Positions 25,946 to 34,277 are shown, counted from the stretch's first letter. The stretch is 64,000 nucleotides of DNA from Halobacillus sp. Marseille-P3879 (GCF_900240285.1 NZ_OESS01000002.1:62001-126000); one strand, 5' to 3'. Notes: a model not told the origin generated them from the sequence alone. A program made the numbers and translations.

Positions 25946-26566
25946 TTAATAACTTAATCCTACGCGTGTATGGTGAAATTCCTTTGCCTTGAGCTCTTTG
26001 AATGCAAATAGAGCTGTGTCTGTTACAGTAATCTTTTTGCCATTGTCCGGAAGATGATTCTCCTCATAGCGAGCCGTCCCTTCTGAAGCTCCATCTGGTA
26101 AAAAAGTGGGGCAGAGAATAACCCAGTCCAAAGTACTTTTATTTAATAATTGATAGGCTTTTGCATGTTCTTCTGCTGCAAATGTAGAGCGACGCTTGGA
26201 CTCTTTGGACTGAAATCGATATTTCCCTTTTTCATATTGGCTGTTTAAAATTCCCGCTGTTCCAATTGTAATAATTCTATTTACCCCATAAGAAAGCATA
26301 CTTTGAATAATAAGAGGTGTAGCGGTGGATAAAGTATAAGTTTTATCTGTATTTAAAGCGCTGAACACTATATCACAATCTTTTATTGTTTTTTCCACGT
26401 CCCGCGCTTCAGTTGCCTGTCCATGGATAATATGAACTTCAGGAGGTAAGTTTTCAGCTTTTTCCTTATCTCTCACTAAAGCATTGACTTTATAACCCTC
26501 TTTTACGCAAAGGTTAGTGACAATCGAGCCAACTCTGCCGGTGGCACCAAAAACAGCAATCTTCAT
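25946..26566 (-). CDS. NAD(P)-binding oxidoreductase, NmrA/YwnB-like
   Basis: This 206-residue Rossmann-fold protein starts with MKIAVFGATGRVGSIV, the atypical SDR nucleotide-binding motif. The rest resembles B. subtilis YwnB and flavin-reductase-like NAD(P)H-binding proteins, including DWVILCPTFLPDG. The catalytic Tyr-Lys pair of classical SDRs is absent, as usual in this group. ATG 26566 follows AAAAGGAGT. The substrate is unknown. Confidence 0.85.
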   Translation of the reverse strand: MKIAVFGATGRVGSIVTNLCVKEGYKVNALVRDKEKAENLPPEVHIIHGQATEARDVEKTIKDCDIVFSALNTDKTYTLSTATPLIIQSMLSYGVNRIITIGTAGILNSQYEKGKYRFQSKESKRRSTFAAEEHAKAYQLLNKSTLDWVILCPTFLPDGASEGTARYEENHLPDNGKKITVTDTALFAFKELKAKEFHHTRVGLSY

Positions 26567-26662
26567 AAAATAACTCCTTTTCTTGTAAATGTTTCAAAAT
26601 AGTGAACTAAATGATGTATATTTTTGCTAAGCTAAGAGAAAGCGACGAAATGGGGAAAGCTT

Positions 26663-27958
26663 ATGAAAAACAAGCGGGAGATGAGCTGGATCTTATATGA
26701 CGTCGGCAATTCTGCCTTTGCCACGACAATTATGGCAGCTGTATTACCCGTGTTTTATTATGATGTGGCTGCTAAAGGCCTGGATGAATCGTTGGCAGCC
26801 AGCTACTGGGGGTATTCCCAATCGATTGCTGTTCTAATCGTAGCAATTCTGGCTCCTGTTTTAGGAGCGGTTAGTGATTTTTCAGCAGCAAAGAAAAAAT
26901 TCCTAATGTTCTTTGCTTTTATGGGAATGATAGCAAGCGTCCTGCTTGCTTTCGTAGGAGAAGGTGCTTACTTGCTGGCTTCAGCTCTGCTTATTGTAGG
27001 AACAATTGGGTTCTCTGGCGGAAATGTGTTTTATGATGCATTTCTTCCGGAAGTATCGAACGAAGACAATATGGATAAGGTTTCCTCCTGGGGATTTGCA
27101 TTCGGTTACATTGGCGGGGGGGTCCTCTTTGCAATAAAATTACTAATGATCTTGAACTATGAGGCCTTTGGACTTCCAAGTACCATAGCAGGGACGAGGC
27201 TGGCGTTTATTTCAGTTGGCATCTGGTGGTTGATATTTTCCATACCGCTTTTGAAGAATATTAAAGAAGAACGAAAACAGCAGACAAAAAAAGAATCTTC
27301 TTACATCCATATTGGATTTAAACGCGTAGGCTTCACGTTTAAAGAAATAAAAAAACACAAACAGGTACTCTTATTTTTAACAGCTTTTTGGCTTTATAAT
27401 GACGGAATATCGACAATTATAAAAATGGCTACGATTTATGGAAGGGATATAGGAATAGATAGTAACTCCTTAATTATTGCTCTACTTATTACCCAATTCG
27501 TGGGGATTCCTTGTACCTTCTTTTTTGGATTTTTAGCTGGAAAAATTACGGCTAAAAAAGCTTTATCGTTTTCTTTATATATTTATCTTGGAATTGTAGC
27601 ATTAGGCTATTTTATGACAAGTGCCTTACATTTTTATTTGCTTGCTATTTGTGTTGGTTTAGTTCAAGGAGGGGCTCAATCGTTAAGCCGGTCTATTTTT
27701 GGAAAGATGGTGCCAGGTGATCGGCATGCGGAATTCTTTGGGTTCTATGGGATTTCTGCTAAGTTTTCAGCTATATTTGGACCGTTTGCTTTTGCACTGG
27801 TTGGTCAACTAACAGGCTCAAGCCGCCTTGGGATATTATCTCTGATTGTATTTTTTATTGCAGGGATTATTATATTAAGGTTCGTAGATGTGGAAAAAGG
27901 AAAAGAAGAAGCCAGCGCACAAACGAACCCTGAGGTGCAGACCACAATTAAAACATAA
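26663..27958 (+). CDS. MFS transporter, Atg22/UMF1 family
   Basis: This is a twelve-helix membrane transporter of 431 residues. The opening segment MSWILYDVGNSAFATTIMAAVLP is the signature of the UMF1 branch that includes yeast Atg22, a vacuolar amino-acid effluxer. The second half contains GLVQGGAQSLSRSIFGKMVP, another hallmark. The bacterial substrates are unknown. It is a single gene and converges on the phospholipase-like gene. Confidence 0.9.
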   Translation: MKNKREMSWILYDVGNSAFATTIMAAVLPVFYYDVAAKGLDESLAASYWGYSQSIAVLIVAILAPVLGAVSDFSAAKKKFLMFFAFMGMIASVLLAFVGEGAYLLASALLIVGTIGFSGGNVFYDAFLPEVSNEDNMDKVSSWGFAFGYIGGGVLFAIKLLMILNYEAFGLPSTIAGTRLAFISVGIWWLIFSIPLLKNIKEERKQQTKKESSYIHIGFKRVGFTFKEIKKHKQVLLFLTAFWLYNDGISTIIKMATIYGRDIGIDSNSLIIALLITQFVGIPCTFFFGFLAGKITAKKALSFSLYIYLGIVALGYFMTSALHFYLLAICVGLVQGGAQSLSRSIFGKMVPGDRHAEFFGFYGISAKFSAIFGPFAFALVGQLTGSSRLGILSLIVFFIAGIIILRFVDVEKGKEEASAQTNPEVQTTIKT

Positions 27959-28061
27959 AAGTAAGGTTCCGCTTCGTTATCGTGAGAAAAGGGACTGTGG
28001 CTTTACAAACTTTAAACTGTAAAGCATGTAATGTACCTGTAGATCAGGCGAAACAACTGAT

Positions 28062-28089
28062 AAAAAAAGCTGTCGAGTTTTTCGACAGC
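28062..28089 (-). terminator. terminator between convergent genes
   Basis: GCTGTCGA pairs with TCGACAGC. On the minus strand it is followed by seven T. Confidence 0.85.
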
Positions 28090-28095
28090 CTGCTT

Positions 28096-29007
28096 CTACA
28101 CAATAGGATTACTGAAGAGGTTATCGTGGTTTTGAGCCAGAGGCGTCCCTGTATCGTAGGAAATGTTTTGTAATAAAAGCTCTACTTCTTTAATGGTCTT
28201 ATGCTCTTTAGTTGTCCAGTAGTGTAATATTAATAAAATAAGGGTTGAAGCCTCTTCTAAAGCTTCGAGGTATAAGTCATTAAACGAATCGGTATGCTGC
28301 TCATAAGTTGCTGAATGGTGCCATATTGTACGTTCGCTGTTTAAATAATCGATATGATCTTCAATAGGTTGATGTGAAAATGAGGAAACAAGGGAACCAA
28401 GCCATTTATTTTTCCACCCATGAGGATCAAATAGTATTCTTTGGGCATTGGCCAAGTCTTTAAAAGACTTCTCAATAAACCGTTTAGGTAAATTTCGAGA
28501 AAAATAATATTTACTGATGGTCGGTTCAAGCAAAGTAGATAATTCCTTTCTTTCTCTTCTTGTTAAACGAATCAGTGGAGCAACGGGTACTTTCCATGTT
28601 TGTACATGACGCTGCTTTTCAAGCATTATCGTATCAATTGCAACTTCTAAAGCTTGATGTTTGTTCCCATCATATCCAGCTTTGTAGTGAATATACGGAT
28701 GAGTGACACGGTCAAGGATGTGATGGCTTACAAATCCTAAGATATAAGCTTGTTTGTGGTTCTTTAAAGACACTCCCTGTATAATCAAATCCATTAAGAA
28801 TCTGCCGCATTCCTCCTTATGCAATTGGAGCCCTAAATTATTCACTCCGTGATCCTTAAGCTTAGGCCAGAAATTATAGTAAAAAAAAGGATCAGGACCT
28901 TGAGATCCTAAATAAAGAAATCGTTCACTCGTGGCCAGCAGCTCATCTATTTCGATCTTCATACAAATGTCTTCTGCAAACAATATATGGGTCCAGATGT
29001 TTGGCAT
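28096..29007 (-). CDS. zinc-dependent phospholipase C family protein
   Basis: This is a 303-residue protein of the PF00882 zinc-dependent phospholipase C fold. Conserved pieces are MPNIWTHILFAEDI at the N terminus, LGSQGPDPFFY, and SHHILDRVTHPYIHY with the metal-binding His and Asp cluster. It has no signal peptide, so unlike secreted PlcA-type enzymes it is cytoplasmic, and its role is unknown. ATG 29007 was chosen because AAGGAGCTGG lies before it. A terminator-like hairpin stands 25 bp upstream of the start, so the gene may be attenuated or need its own promoter. Confidence 0.87.
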   Translation of the reverse strand: MPNIWTHILFAEDICMKIEIDELLATSERFLYLGSQGPDPFFYYNFWPKLKDHGVNNLGLQLHKEECGRFLMDLIIQGVSLKNHKQAYILGFVSHHILDRVTHPYIHYKAGYDGNKHQALEVAIDTIMLEKQRHVQTWKVPVAPLIRLTRRERKELSTLLEPTISKYYFSRNLPKRFIEKSFKDLANAQRILFDPHGWKNKWLGSLVSSFSHQPIEDHIDYLNSERTIWHHSATYEQHTDSFNDLYLEALEEASTLILLILHYWTTKEHKTIKEVELLLQNISYDTGTPLAQNHDNLFSNPIV

Positions 29008-29032
29008 CGATGATCCAGCTCCTTGCATTCAT

Positions 29033-29064
29033 AAAAAAGAGCCTTTCTGCGAAGGCTCTTTTTT
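29033..29064 (-). terminator. hairpin terminator upstream of phospholipase gene
   Basis: AAAAAAGAGCCTT pairs with AAGGCTCTTTTTT, so it could work in both directions. On the minus strand it ends a short transcript begun at 29178-29206. Confidence 0.85.
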
Positions 29065-29171
29065 AACCATTTACCCATTGAAAAAGATCAAGCAAAAACA
29101 GCTTAAAGTTCTCCAACCCTCCTTAAAGGAATATGTAAAACTCTTCTGTTTCTGCCTCCTTTCATTAAGTT
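29033..29171 (-). ncRNA. candidate small RNA or attenuated leader
   Basis: A promoter (29178-29206) and a strong terminator (29033-29064) on the minus strand enclose about 140 nt without a convincing gene. Two AGGAGG-like stretches occur inside, but no ATG, GTG or TTG is properly spaced from either. A TTG that would give a 17-residue peptide sits only 1 bp after AAGGAGGG. The unit may be a small RNA, or the attenuated leader of the phospholipase-like gene that follows. Confidence 0.45.
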
Positions 29172-29177
29172 ATTCTT

Positions 29178-29206
29178 ATAATACAACAAAGTTTGAATAA
29201 TGTAAA
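29178..29206 (-). promoter_or_regulatory. sigma-A-type promoter
   Basis: On the minus strand, TTTACA (29206-29201) and TATTAT (29183-29178) are separated by 17 bp. Confidence 0.6.
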
Positions 29207-29321
29207 TACTCTGATTATTTATTTTTCGACATGTTTACTTACGTGGATATCGATTGTTTGTAAGAATATTGATACAATTAGATGTGGAATATAAGTTCAT
29301 ATAAAAGGGAGGATCCGCGTG

Positions 29322-30710
29322 ATGGATTATCGTATTGAAAAAGACACATTAGGTGAAATTAAAGTACCAAGCGATAAGTATTGGGCAGCACAGACTCAAA
29401 GAAGTAAACAAAACTTCCCAATCGGGCAGGAGAAAATGCCGGTTGAAGTAATTGAAGGTTTTGCGATCTTGAAAAAAAGCGCTGCCAAAGCGAACGCTGA
29501 ATTAGGTTTGCTGGAAGATGAGAAAGCTGAAGCAATTGGGTATGCTGCCGATCTTATCTTAAAAGGGGAGCTGGATGAACATTTTCCGCTCGTTGTATGG
29601 CAGACTGGAAGTGGCACCCAATCTAATATGAACGTAAACGAAGTTATTGCTAATGTTGGAAATAATTGGCTTGAAGAAAAAAGAAGTGAAGTTCGTTTAC
29701 ATCCCAATGATGATGTGAATAAATCACAAAGCTCTAACGATACTTATCCCACGGCAATGCACGTGGCTTCCGTCAGAAAAGTAGAAGAGGTACTATTACC
29801 TGCCATTGCTCAATTTAAACAAACACTTAAAGAAAAAATGGAAGCGTTTCAAGAAATAGTTAAAATTGGGCGAACTCATTTGCAAGATGCTACTCCGCTT
29901 ACATTAGGACAGGAAATCAGCGGCTGGCATCGTATGCTTGAAAAAACAGAAAATATGCTCGTGGAAAGTACGAAATACGTGAAGGAATTAGCAATAGGCG
30001 GTACTGCGGTTGGAACTGGTTTAAACGCACACGTAGATTTTTCAGAGCAAGTTGTAAAATACATTAATGAAGAAACCTCCAATTCATTTATCTCAGCTCC
30101 TAATAAATTTCATGCCTTAACATCTCATGATGAACTCGTTCATACGCATGGGGCAGTGAAAGCATTGGCAGCCGACGTTATGAAAATTGCGAATGATGTT
30201 CGATGGTTAGCCAGCGGACCGCGATGTGGAATTGGAGAAGTAACGATTCCTGCAAACGAGCCGGGAAGTTCTATTATGCCTGGTAAAGTGAACCCAACTC
30301 AAAGTGAGGCCATTACTATGGTGGCATCTCAAATTATGGGGAACGATGCAACAATCGGATTTGCAGCCAGTCAGGGTAACTTTGAGTTAAATGTTTATAA
30401 GCCTGTGATCGCATATAATTTCCTGCAATCTGCCCAGCTTCTAGCTGACAGTATTGTCTCATTTGATGAGCGATGTGTGAGTGGGTTAGAGCCAAACCAC
30501 GAACAAATTGAGAAATATTTGCGTGACTCACTTATGCTGGTAACGGCTTTAAATCCTCATATTGGTTATGAAAATGCTGCTAAAATTGCAAAAACAGCTT
30601 TTGAGAAGGATCAAACCTTGAAAGAAACAGCTGTAGAATTAGGTTTATTAACCGAAGAACAATTTGATGAATATGTTGATCCGAAAGCGATGACGAAACC
30701 CAACGCATAA
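29322..30710 (+). CDS. fumC: class II fumarate hydratase
   Basis: This is the iron-independent fumarase of the TCA cycle, converting fumarate and malate, active as a tetramer (462 aa). Diagnostic segments are [43 protein letters not shown] and the fumarase/aspartase signature [19 protein letters not shown] precedes both a GTG at 29319 and ATG 29322; I used the ATG. In B. subtilis this gene is citG. It stands alone here, before the SASP gene. Confidence 0.96.
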   Translation: MDYRIEKDTLGEIKVPSDKYWAAQTQRSKQNFPIGQEKMPVEVIEGFAILKKSAAKANAELGLLEDEKAEAIGYAADLILKGELDEHFPLVVWQTGSGTQSNMNVNEVIANVGNNWLEEKRSEVRLHPNDDVNKSQSSNDTYPTAMHVASVRKVEEVLLPAIAQFKQTLKEKMEAFQEIVKIGRTHLQDATPLTLGQEISGWHRMLEKTENMLVESTKYVKELAIGGTAVGTGLNAHVDFSEQVVKYINEETSNSFISAPNKFHALTSHDELVHTHGAVKALAADVMKIANDVRWLASGPRCGIGEVTIPANEPGSSIMPGKVNPTQSEAITMVASQIMGNDATIGFAASQGNFELNVYKPVIAYNFLQSAQLLADSIVSFDERCVSGLEPNHEQIEKYLRDSLMLVTALNPHIGYENAAKIAKTAFEKDQTLKETAVELGLLTEEQFDEYVDPKAMTKPNA

Positions 30711-30769
30711 CTGAAATATTGTTAGCCATGACTGGTAGGAAAATACCGTTTATTACCAATGCATTTCTG

Positions 30770-30799
30770 TGATAAAAATAGTGGTCCGTGATCATACTA
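30770..30799 (+). promoter_or_regulatory. sigma-G promoter of SASP gene
   Basis: TGATAA (30770-30775) and CATACTA (30793-30799) are 17 bp apart. CATACTA is an exact match to the consensus -10 box of sigma-G, and TGATAA is close to the -35 consensus TGAATA. The start codon is 27 bp downstream. Confidence 0.75.
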
Positions 30800-30825
30800 C
30801 TATCATACACAGGAGGTGAGACAAC

Positions 30826-31029
30826 ATGGCTAACAACAACAGTTCAAACGAGTTAGTAGTACCTGGTGTACAACAAGCTCTAGACCAAATGAAATACGAA
30901 ATCGCACAAGAATTTGGAGTACAGCTTGGTGCTGATTCTACTTCCCGTTCTAACGGTTCTGTAGGTGGAGAAATCACTAAGCGTCTAGTACAAATGGCTG
31001 AACAACAGTTCGGTGGACAACAAAAGTAA
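30826..31029 (+). CDS. ssp: alpha/beta-type small acid-soluble spore protein
   Basis: This 67-residue protein saturates spore DNA and protects it, and is degraded at germination. The GPR cleavage region [13 protein letters not shown] is intact, as are the conserved [19 protein letters not shown] residues. ATG 30826 follows ACAGGAGGTGAG. It has a sigma-G promoter and its own terminator. Its place before yheB/yheA in the conserved block agrees with B. subtilis sspB. Confidence 0.96.
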   Translation: MANNNSSNELVVPGVQQALDQMKYEIAQEFGVQLGADSTSRSNGSVGGEITKRLVQMAEQQFGGQQK

Positions 31030-31043
31030 ATAATATGAATGAG

Positions 31044-31072
31044 GAGAAAGGGTGCGCCCTTTCTCTTTTTTT
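31044..31072 (+). terminator. terminator of SASP gene
   Basis: GAGAAAGGG pairs with CCCTTTCTC around TGCG, followed by seven T. Confidence 0.9.
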
Positions 31073-31247
31073 AATGCTTTTGGTGTAACTCTTGGGGATC
31101 AAAGTTGGCTTCTATCCACTCTCAGCAGGATGTTTGCCTTATTATTCATATCGATCTTTAGCCGATATATAAATAAAGAAGAATGTCAATTCATATTATG
31201 CTCTTCACTCACCGCCTGCGGTCTATCATCTTATGACACCTTCCCAT

Positions 31248-31274
31248 AAAAAACACACGGTCGAAACCGTGTGT
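31248..31274 (-). terminator. terminator of msmX
   Basis: ACACACGGT pairs with ACCGTGTGT, followed on the minus strand by TTTTTT. Confidence 0.88.
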
Positions 31275-31283
31275 CAGGAAAAG

Positions 31284-32381
31284 TTAGCGGATACGTTTTT
31301 CATCTTCAACATCAAAGAAGTGAACTTTATTCATGTCGATAGCAAGCTCTATTTTGTCCCCGCCCTGAACGTCTGAACGTGAATCAACTCGTGCGATAAA
31401 TTCCTGGTCACCAATTCTTGAATAGAGGTAGGATTCTGCTCCCATTAATTCTGCTACTTCAATGTCTGCCAAAATCTTCTTGTCCGGATTGGCATCAATA
31501 AAGAGCTGCTCGTCGTGCATATCCTCTGGACGGACACCAAGAATGATATCTTTTCCAATATAATTTTGATCGCGCAGAGTTTTTAACTTCCCTTCTGGAA
31601 TCGCAATCTGTACATCTCCAATTTTTACATGTCCATCTTCTAGAGTCCCGTTAAAGAAGTTCATCGCAGGGGAACCGATAAATCCACCAACGAAAACATT
31701 CTCAGGCTTATCATACACTTCTTTTGGCGCGCCGACTTGTTGAATGATGCCATCTTTCATAACGACAAGACGTGTCGCCATTGTCATCGCTTCTGTTTGG
31801 TCGTGTGTAACGTAAATTGTAGTTGTCTGCAGACGCTGGTGAAGTTTTTGAATCTCTGCACGCATTTGGACACGAAGTTTCGCATCAAGGTTGGAAAGAG
31901 GTTCGTCCATTAAGAAAACCTTTGCATCACGCACGATTGCACGACCTAATGCCACACGCTGACGCTGTCCGCCTGACAGCGCTTTCGGTTTACGGTCTAA
32001 TAAAGCTTCGAGACCAAGGATTTGAGCTGCATTGTTTACCCGCTGTTCAATTTCTTTTTTATCCATTTTACGAAGTTTAAGGCCGAATGCCATGTTATCG
32101 TAAACGTTCATATGCGGATAAAGGGCATAGTTTTGGAATACCATCGCGATGTCACGGTCTTTTGGAGCAACGTCATTCATTCTTCTTTCATCAATTAAGA
32201 AATCTCCGCCTGTGATTTCTTCCAGCCCTGCGATCATGCGAAGTGTGGTCGATTTCCCACAGCCTGAGGGACCTACAAATACAACAAATTCTTTATCACC
32301 AATATGTAGATTAAAGTCATCTACCGCTCTTACATTTTTATCATATACTTTTTCAATATTATTGAGCTTTAATTCTGCCAT
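31284..32381 (-). CDS. msmX: multi-sugar ABC transporter ATPase MsmX
   Basis: This is the shared energizing ATPase of carbohydrate ABC importers (365 aa). It has Walker A GPSGCGKST, signature LSGGQRQRVALGRAI, Walker B VFLMDEPLSNLDA and a C-terminal TOBE/MalK-like domain from about residue 235, including GVRPEDMH. It lies alone with no permease beside it, as in B. subtilis, where one MsmX serves several importers. ATG 32381 follows AGAGGAGGAATT. A cre site just after its promoter suggests carbon catabolite control. Confidence 0.94.
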   Translation of the reverse strand: MAELKLNNIEKVYDKNVRAVDDFNLHIGDKEFVVFVGPSGCGKSTTLRMIAGLEEITGGDFLIDERRMNDVAPKDRDIAMVFQNYALYPHMNVYDNMAFGLKLRKMDKKEIEQRVNNAAQILGLEALLDRKPKALSGGQRQRVALGRAIVRDAKVFLMDEPLSNLDAKLRVQMRAEIQKLHQRLQTTTIYVTHDQTEAMTMATRLVVMKDGIIQQVGAPKEVYDKPENVFVGGFIGSPAMNFFNGTLEDGHVKIGDVQIAIPEGKLKTLRDQNYIGKDIILGVRPEDMHDEQLFIDANPDKKILADIEVAELMGAESYLYSRIGDQEFIARVDSRSDVQGGDKIELAIDMNKVHFFDVEDEKRIR

Positions 32382-32398
32382 TATAATTCCTCCTCTTT

Positions 32399-32412
32399 TG
32401 AAATCGCTTTCT
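32399..32412 (-). promoter_or_regulatory. CcpA catabolite-responsive element (cre)
   Basis: On the minus strand, AGAAAGCGATTTCA matches the cre consensus TGWAARCGNTWNCW except at the first base. It lies about 7-20 bp downstream of the predicted transcription start of msmX, where CcpA would block transcription. Confidence 0.65.
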
Positions 32413-32425
32413 TTTGTATGTATAC

Positions 32426-32454
32426 AGTCTAGCGATTTTTTTAATCGAGGTAAA
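32426..32454 (-). promoter_or_regulatory. msmX promoter
   Basis: On the minus strand, TTTACC and TAGACT are 17 bp apart, about 45 bp before the start codon. Confidence 0.6.
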
Positions 32455-32462
32455 TGGACAAA

Positions 32463-32494
32463 GTGCACAAAGAATTTTGACGATCTTTGTGCAC
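32463..32494 (-). terminator. hairpin between regulator gene and msmX
   Basis: GTGCACAAAG (32463-32472) pairs exactly with CTTTGTGCAC (32485-32494). On the minus strand it is followed by TTTGTCC, a weak tail. It may end the regulator gene or serve as an operator next to the msmX -35 box. Confidence 0.45.
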
Positions 32495-32499
32495 ACTGA

Positions 32500-33399
32500 T
32501 TAAAGGTTTGAATGAAGTAAGAGTAAATAAACAACCAGCCCCTGTTCAAACTGTTTAATATCTACTCCTGTCTTTTCCACAAATTTATCTACTCGATACT
32601 GGAGGCTGTTACGATGCATAAATAAAAGCTTGGCAGCTAAACTGGCATTAGAACCGGATTCCAGAAATACTTTAATGGTTCGAAGCAAATCCCGGTCTTC
32701 CTCTACCCCTGCCAGCATTAATCTATTTAACGCGTATAAATCCTCGGGTGGAAGTGAGTGAACAAATACATACGGGATGACATCATTGAAACTGACAACT
32801 TGACCAAGCTGGTATTTTTTTGCCAGAGAAAAGCACCTCTCAGCCCAGGTATAGTGCCGGGGAGCATGAGAAAGGTCTTCAATATCTTCACTCACATAAA
32901 AATCAATTTTTGTGTAAAAATCACTCATTAGCACTTCAACTACACTGTCAAGTGATACAGGCTCTTGTTCAACATCAACAAATTCTTCTATTAACAGGCC
33001 TTTATTCTCATTCAGCCAAATTAGCGGCATTTCAAAAGGAAAAAAAGCCTGCAATGCTTCTCGAAACGTGTCAGGTTCTAATGAGGGATCAGAAACCGTA
33101 AAAAGAACAAACCGAATTTTGTAAGGTGTTTTTAACAATCGAAGAGACTCACTCTTTCCGTCAATAAATGCCTTCCATTGAAGATCTTTTTGCGTTAAAG
33201 CAATTTCATGGTTTTGCACTGGCTGCAAAAACGTGGATAATAAGTTGTATTCTCGCTCATTCAGTTCTTCTGCAGCAATCCCTACTACTTCCTCATTATT
33301 TATGCGGAACAAGTAATACTCTCCAGATGGCCGGCCTTTACTGGAATCATAAACAAACAAAGAGGTGTATGTTTGCTTTAATTGGTCAATATAGGACAT
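32500..33399 (-). CDS. PucR-type helix-turn-helix regulator
   Basis: This 299-residue protein has a C-terminal helix-turn-helix of the PucR/HTH_30 class (about residues 240-295), with SLAAKLLFMHRNSLQYRVDK. The N-terminal 200 residues lack known domains in my reading and are probably sensory. ATG 33399 follows AAGGAAG. It is transcribed in the same direction as msmX, 118 bp upstream. Control of carbohydrate uptake is suggested only by this position. Confidence 0.8.
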   Translation of the reverse strand: MSYIDQLKQTYTSLFVYDSSKGRPSGEYYLFRINNEEVVGIAAEELNEREYNLLSTFLQPVQNHEIALTQKDLQWKAFIDGKSESLRLLKTPYKIRFVLFTVSDPSLEPDTFREALQAFFPFEMPLIWLNENKGLLIEEFVDVEQEPVSLDSVVEVLMSDFYTKIDFYVSEDIEDLSHAPRHYTWAERCFSLAKKYQLGQVVSFNDVIPYVFVHSLPPEDLYALNRLMLAGVEEDRDLLRTIKVFLESGSNASLAAKLLFMHRNSLQYRVDKFVEKTGVDIKQFEQGLVVYLLLLHSNL

Positions 33400-33511
33400 A
33401 GAAAACTTCCTTTTTTAAAGTGAATTTACTATTATGATACTATAAAGTATAAAATAAAAAGTTTATCATTCAATAGTATATACCAATAAATTGAGACAGG
33501 AGGAAATATCA

Positions 33512-33793
33512 GTGGCAGATGTAAAAGATAAATATGTATATCCTCAGGAAACCAAAAATCGATTAAAACGGATTGAAGGACAGGTGCGCGGTGTCCTTAA
33601 GATGATGGAAGAGGACAAAGAATGCAAGGATGTAATTACTCAGCTTTCAGCAGCTCGTTCTGCAATGGATCGAGCTATTGGATATATCGTTGCGAAAAAC
33701 TTGGAAACCTGTATTAAAGAAGCAAAAGAAGAAGGGGAATCCGCAGAAGAGTTGATTAATGAAGCGGTAAATATGATCGTCAAAAGTCGTTAA
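33512..33793 (+). CDS. CsoR/CstR-family (DUF156) regulator
   Basis: This 93-residue all-helical repressor belongs to the CsoR/RcnR/CstR family. The start of the DNA-binding helix, RLKRIEGQVRGVLKMMEE, is intact. Ligand positions read Cys38, Asn63 and Cys67; copper-sensing CsoR has Cys, His and Cys. Loss of the His with both Cys kept is the pattern of CstR persulfide sensors. GTG 33512 was chosen because AGGAGGAAATATCA lies directly before it. No copper exporter or sulfurtransferase genes are nearby, so the target is unknown. Confidence 0.85.
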   Translation: MADVKDKYVYPQETKNRLKRIEGQVRGVLKMMEEDKECKDVITQLSAARSAMDRAIGYIVAKNLETCIKEAKEEGESAEELINEAVNMIVKSR

Positions 33794-33800
33794 GTAAGAA

Positions 33801-33816
33801 GAGGCTGGGACATAAC
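33801..33816 (+). repeat. GAGGCTGGGACATAAC motif
   Basis: This 16-mer lies between a stop codon and a terminator. From general knowledge, very similar sequences (GGCTGGGACA) recur after genes in many Firmicutes genomes. The function is not known to me. Confidence 0.4.
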
Positions 33817-33830
33817 TGAATAAAGAAAAA

Positions 33831-33874
33831 AATAATCCGAACGATTTTGTTGAAAACAGTTCGGATTATTTATT
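33831..33874 (+). terminator. terminator of CsoR-family gene
   Basis: AATAATCCGAAC pairs exactly with GTTCGGATTATT across a 16-base loop, followed by a T-rich stretch. Confidence 0.8.
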
Positions 33875-33950
33875 TGGCAAGAAAGAATTTTGACCATCGC
33901 TCCGTCAAAACCCTTCAATGTGTACGGCCTTAAGCCTTCCCCGAAAAAGC

Positions 33951-34013
33951 AAAGAGCGCTTTCCTGCAGGATCTTCGACTTGCCGCTGTTCCCACTGGAG
34001 TCTGCGCCTGTTG
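33951..34013. repeat. probable remnant of a Bacillaceae intergenic repeat
   Basis: The stretch GCGCTTTCC, then GATCTTCG, then TGTTCCCACTGGAGTCTGCG resembles degenerate copies of a GC-rich repeat (CGCTTTCC...GGTCT...TTCCCGCAGGAGTCT.CGC) common in Bacillaceae genomes. No open frame or inverted termini are seen. The assignment is from memory of the repeat, so it is tentative. Confidence 0.4.
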
Positions 34014-34106
34014 ACTACTCTAATGATTTAATGATTTGCGTATATATTATTCAATTTTTATTGTTCGTTTTTTGCTGTCATTGCTGGACTGATGTCTCAT
34101 CTTCTT

Positions 34107-34277
34107 CTATTGACCTTCTTTTTTGTTCTGTGCAGGAATGGGATGAACTTCACCAAATTGCTCGCGACCGTAGGCCGACTGGGGACGACCTCCGCCCATA
34201 CCTTCATTAATCATTCTGTCTACATCAAGTTCAAACTTCTCTTTACCCTCATATGCTATTTGCTTTTTTTCCTTCAA
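34107..34277 (-). CDS. small conserved-looking protein (56 aa)
   Basis: I do not know this protein. It starts at TTG 34277 with ATAGGAGGTGAG 3-6 bp before it, a very strong ribosome binding site. The acidic chain contains FELDVDRMINEGMGGGRP and ends in a Pro/Gln/Lys-rich tail without Cys. It is divergent from yheB. Codon use looks like that of neighbours, and no competing frame on either strand has a ribosome binding site. Confidence 0.75.
   Translation of the reverse strand: MKEKKQIAYEGKEKFELDVDRMINEGMGGGRPQSAYGREQFGEVHPIPAQNKKEGQ

Noticed and set aside
27982-28173. 63-aa plus-strand frame after the MFS gene
   Set aside because: It runs through the terminator into the opposite gene and has no ribosome binding site.
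29080-29160. Short peptides (17-20 aa) inside the candidate small RNA
   Set aside because: The start codons are spaced wrongly from the AGGAGG sequences or lack one.
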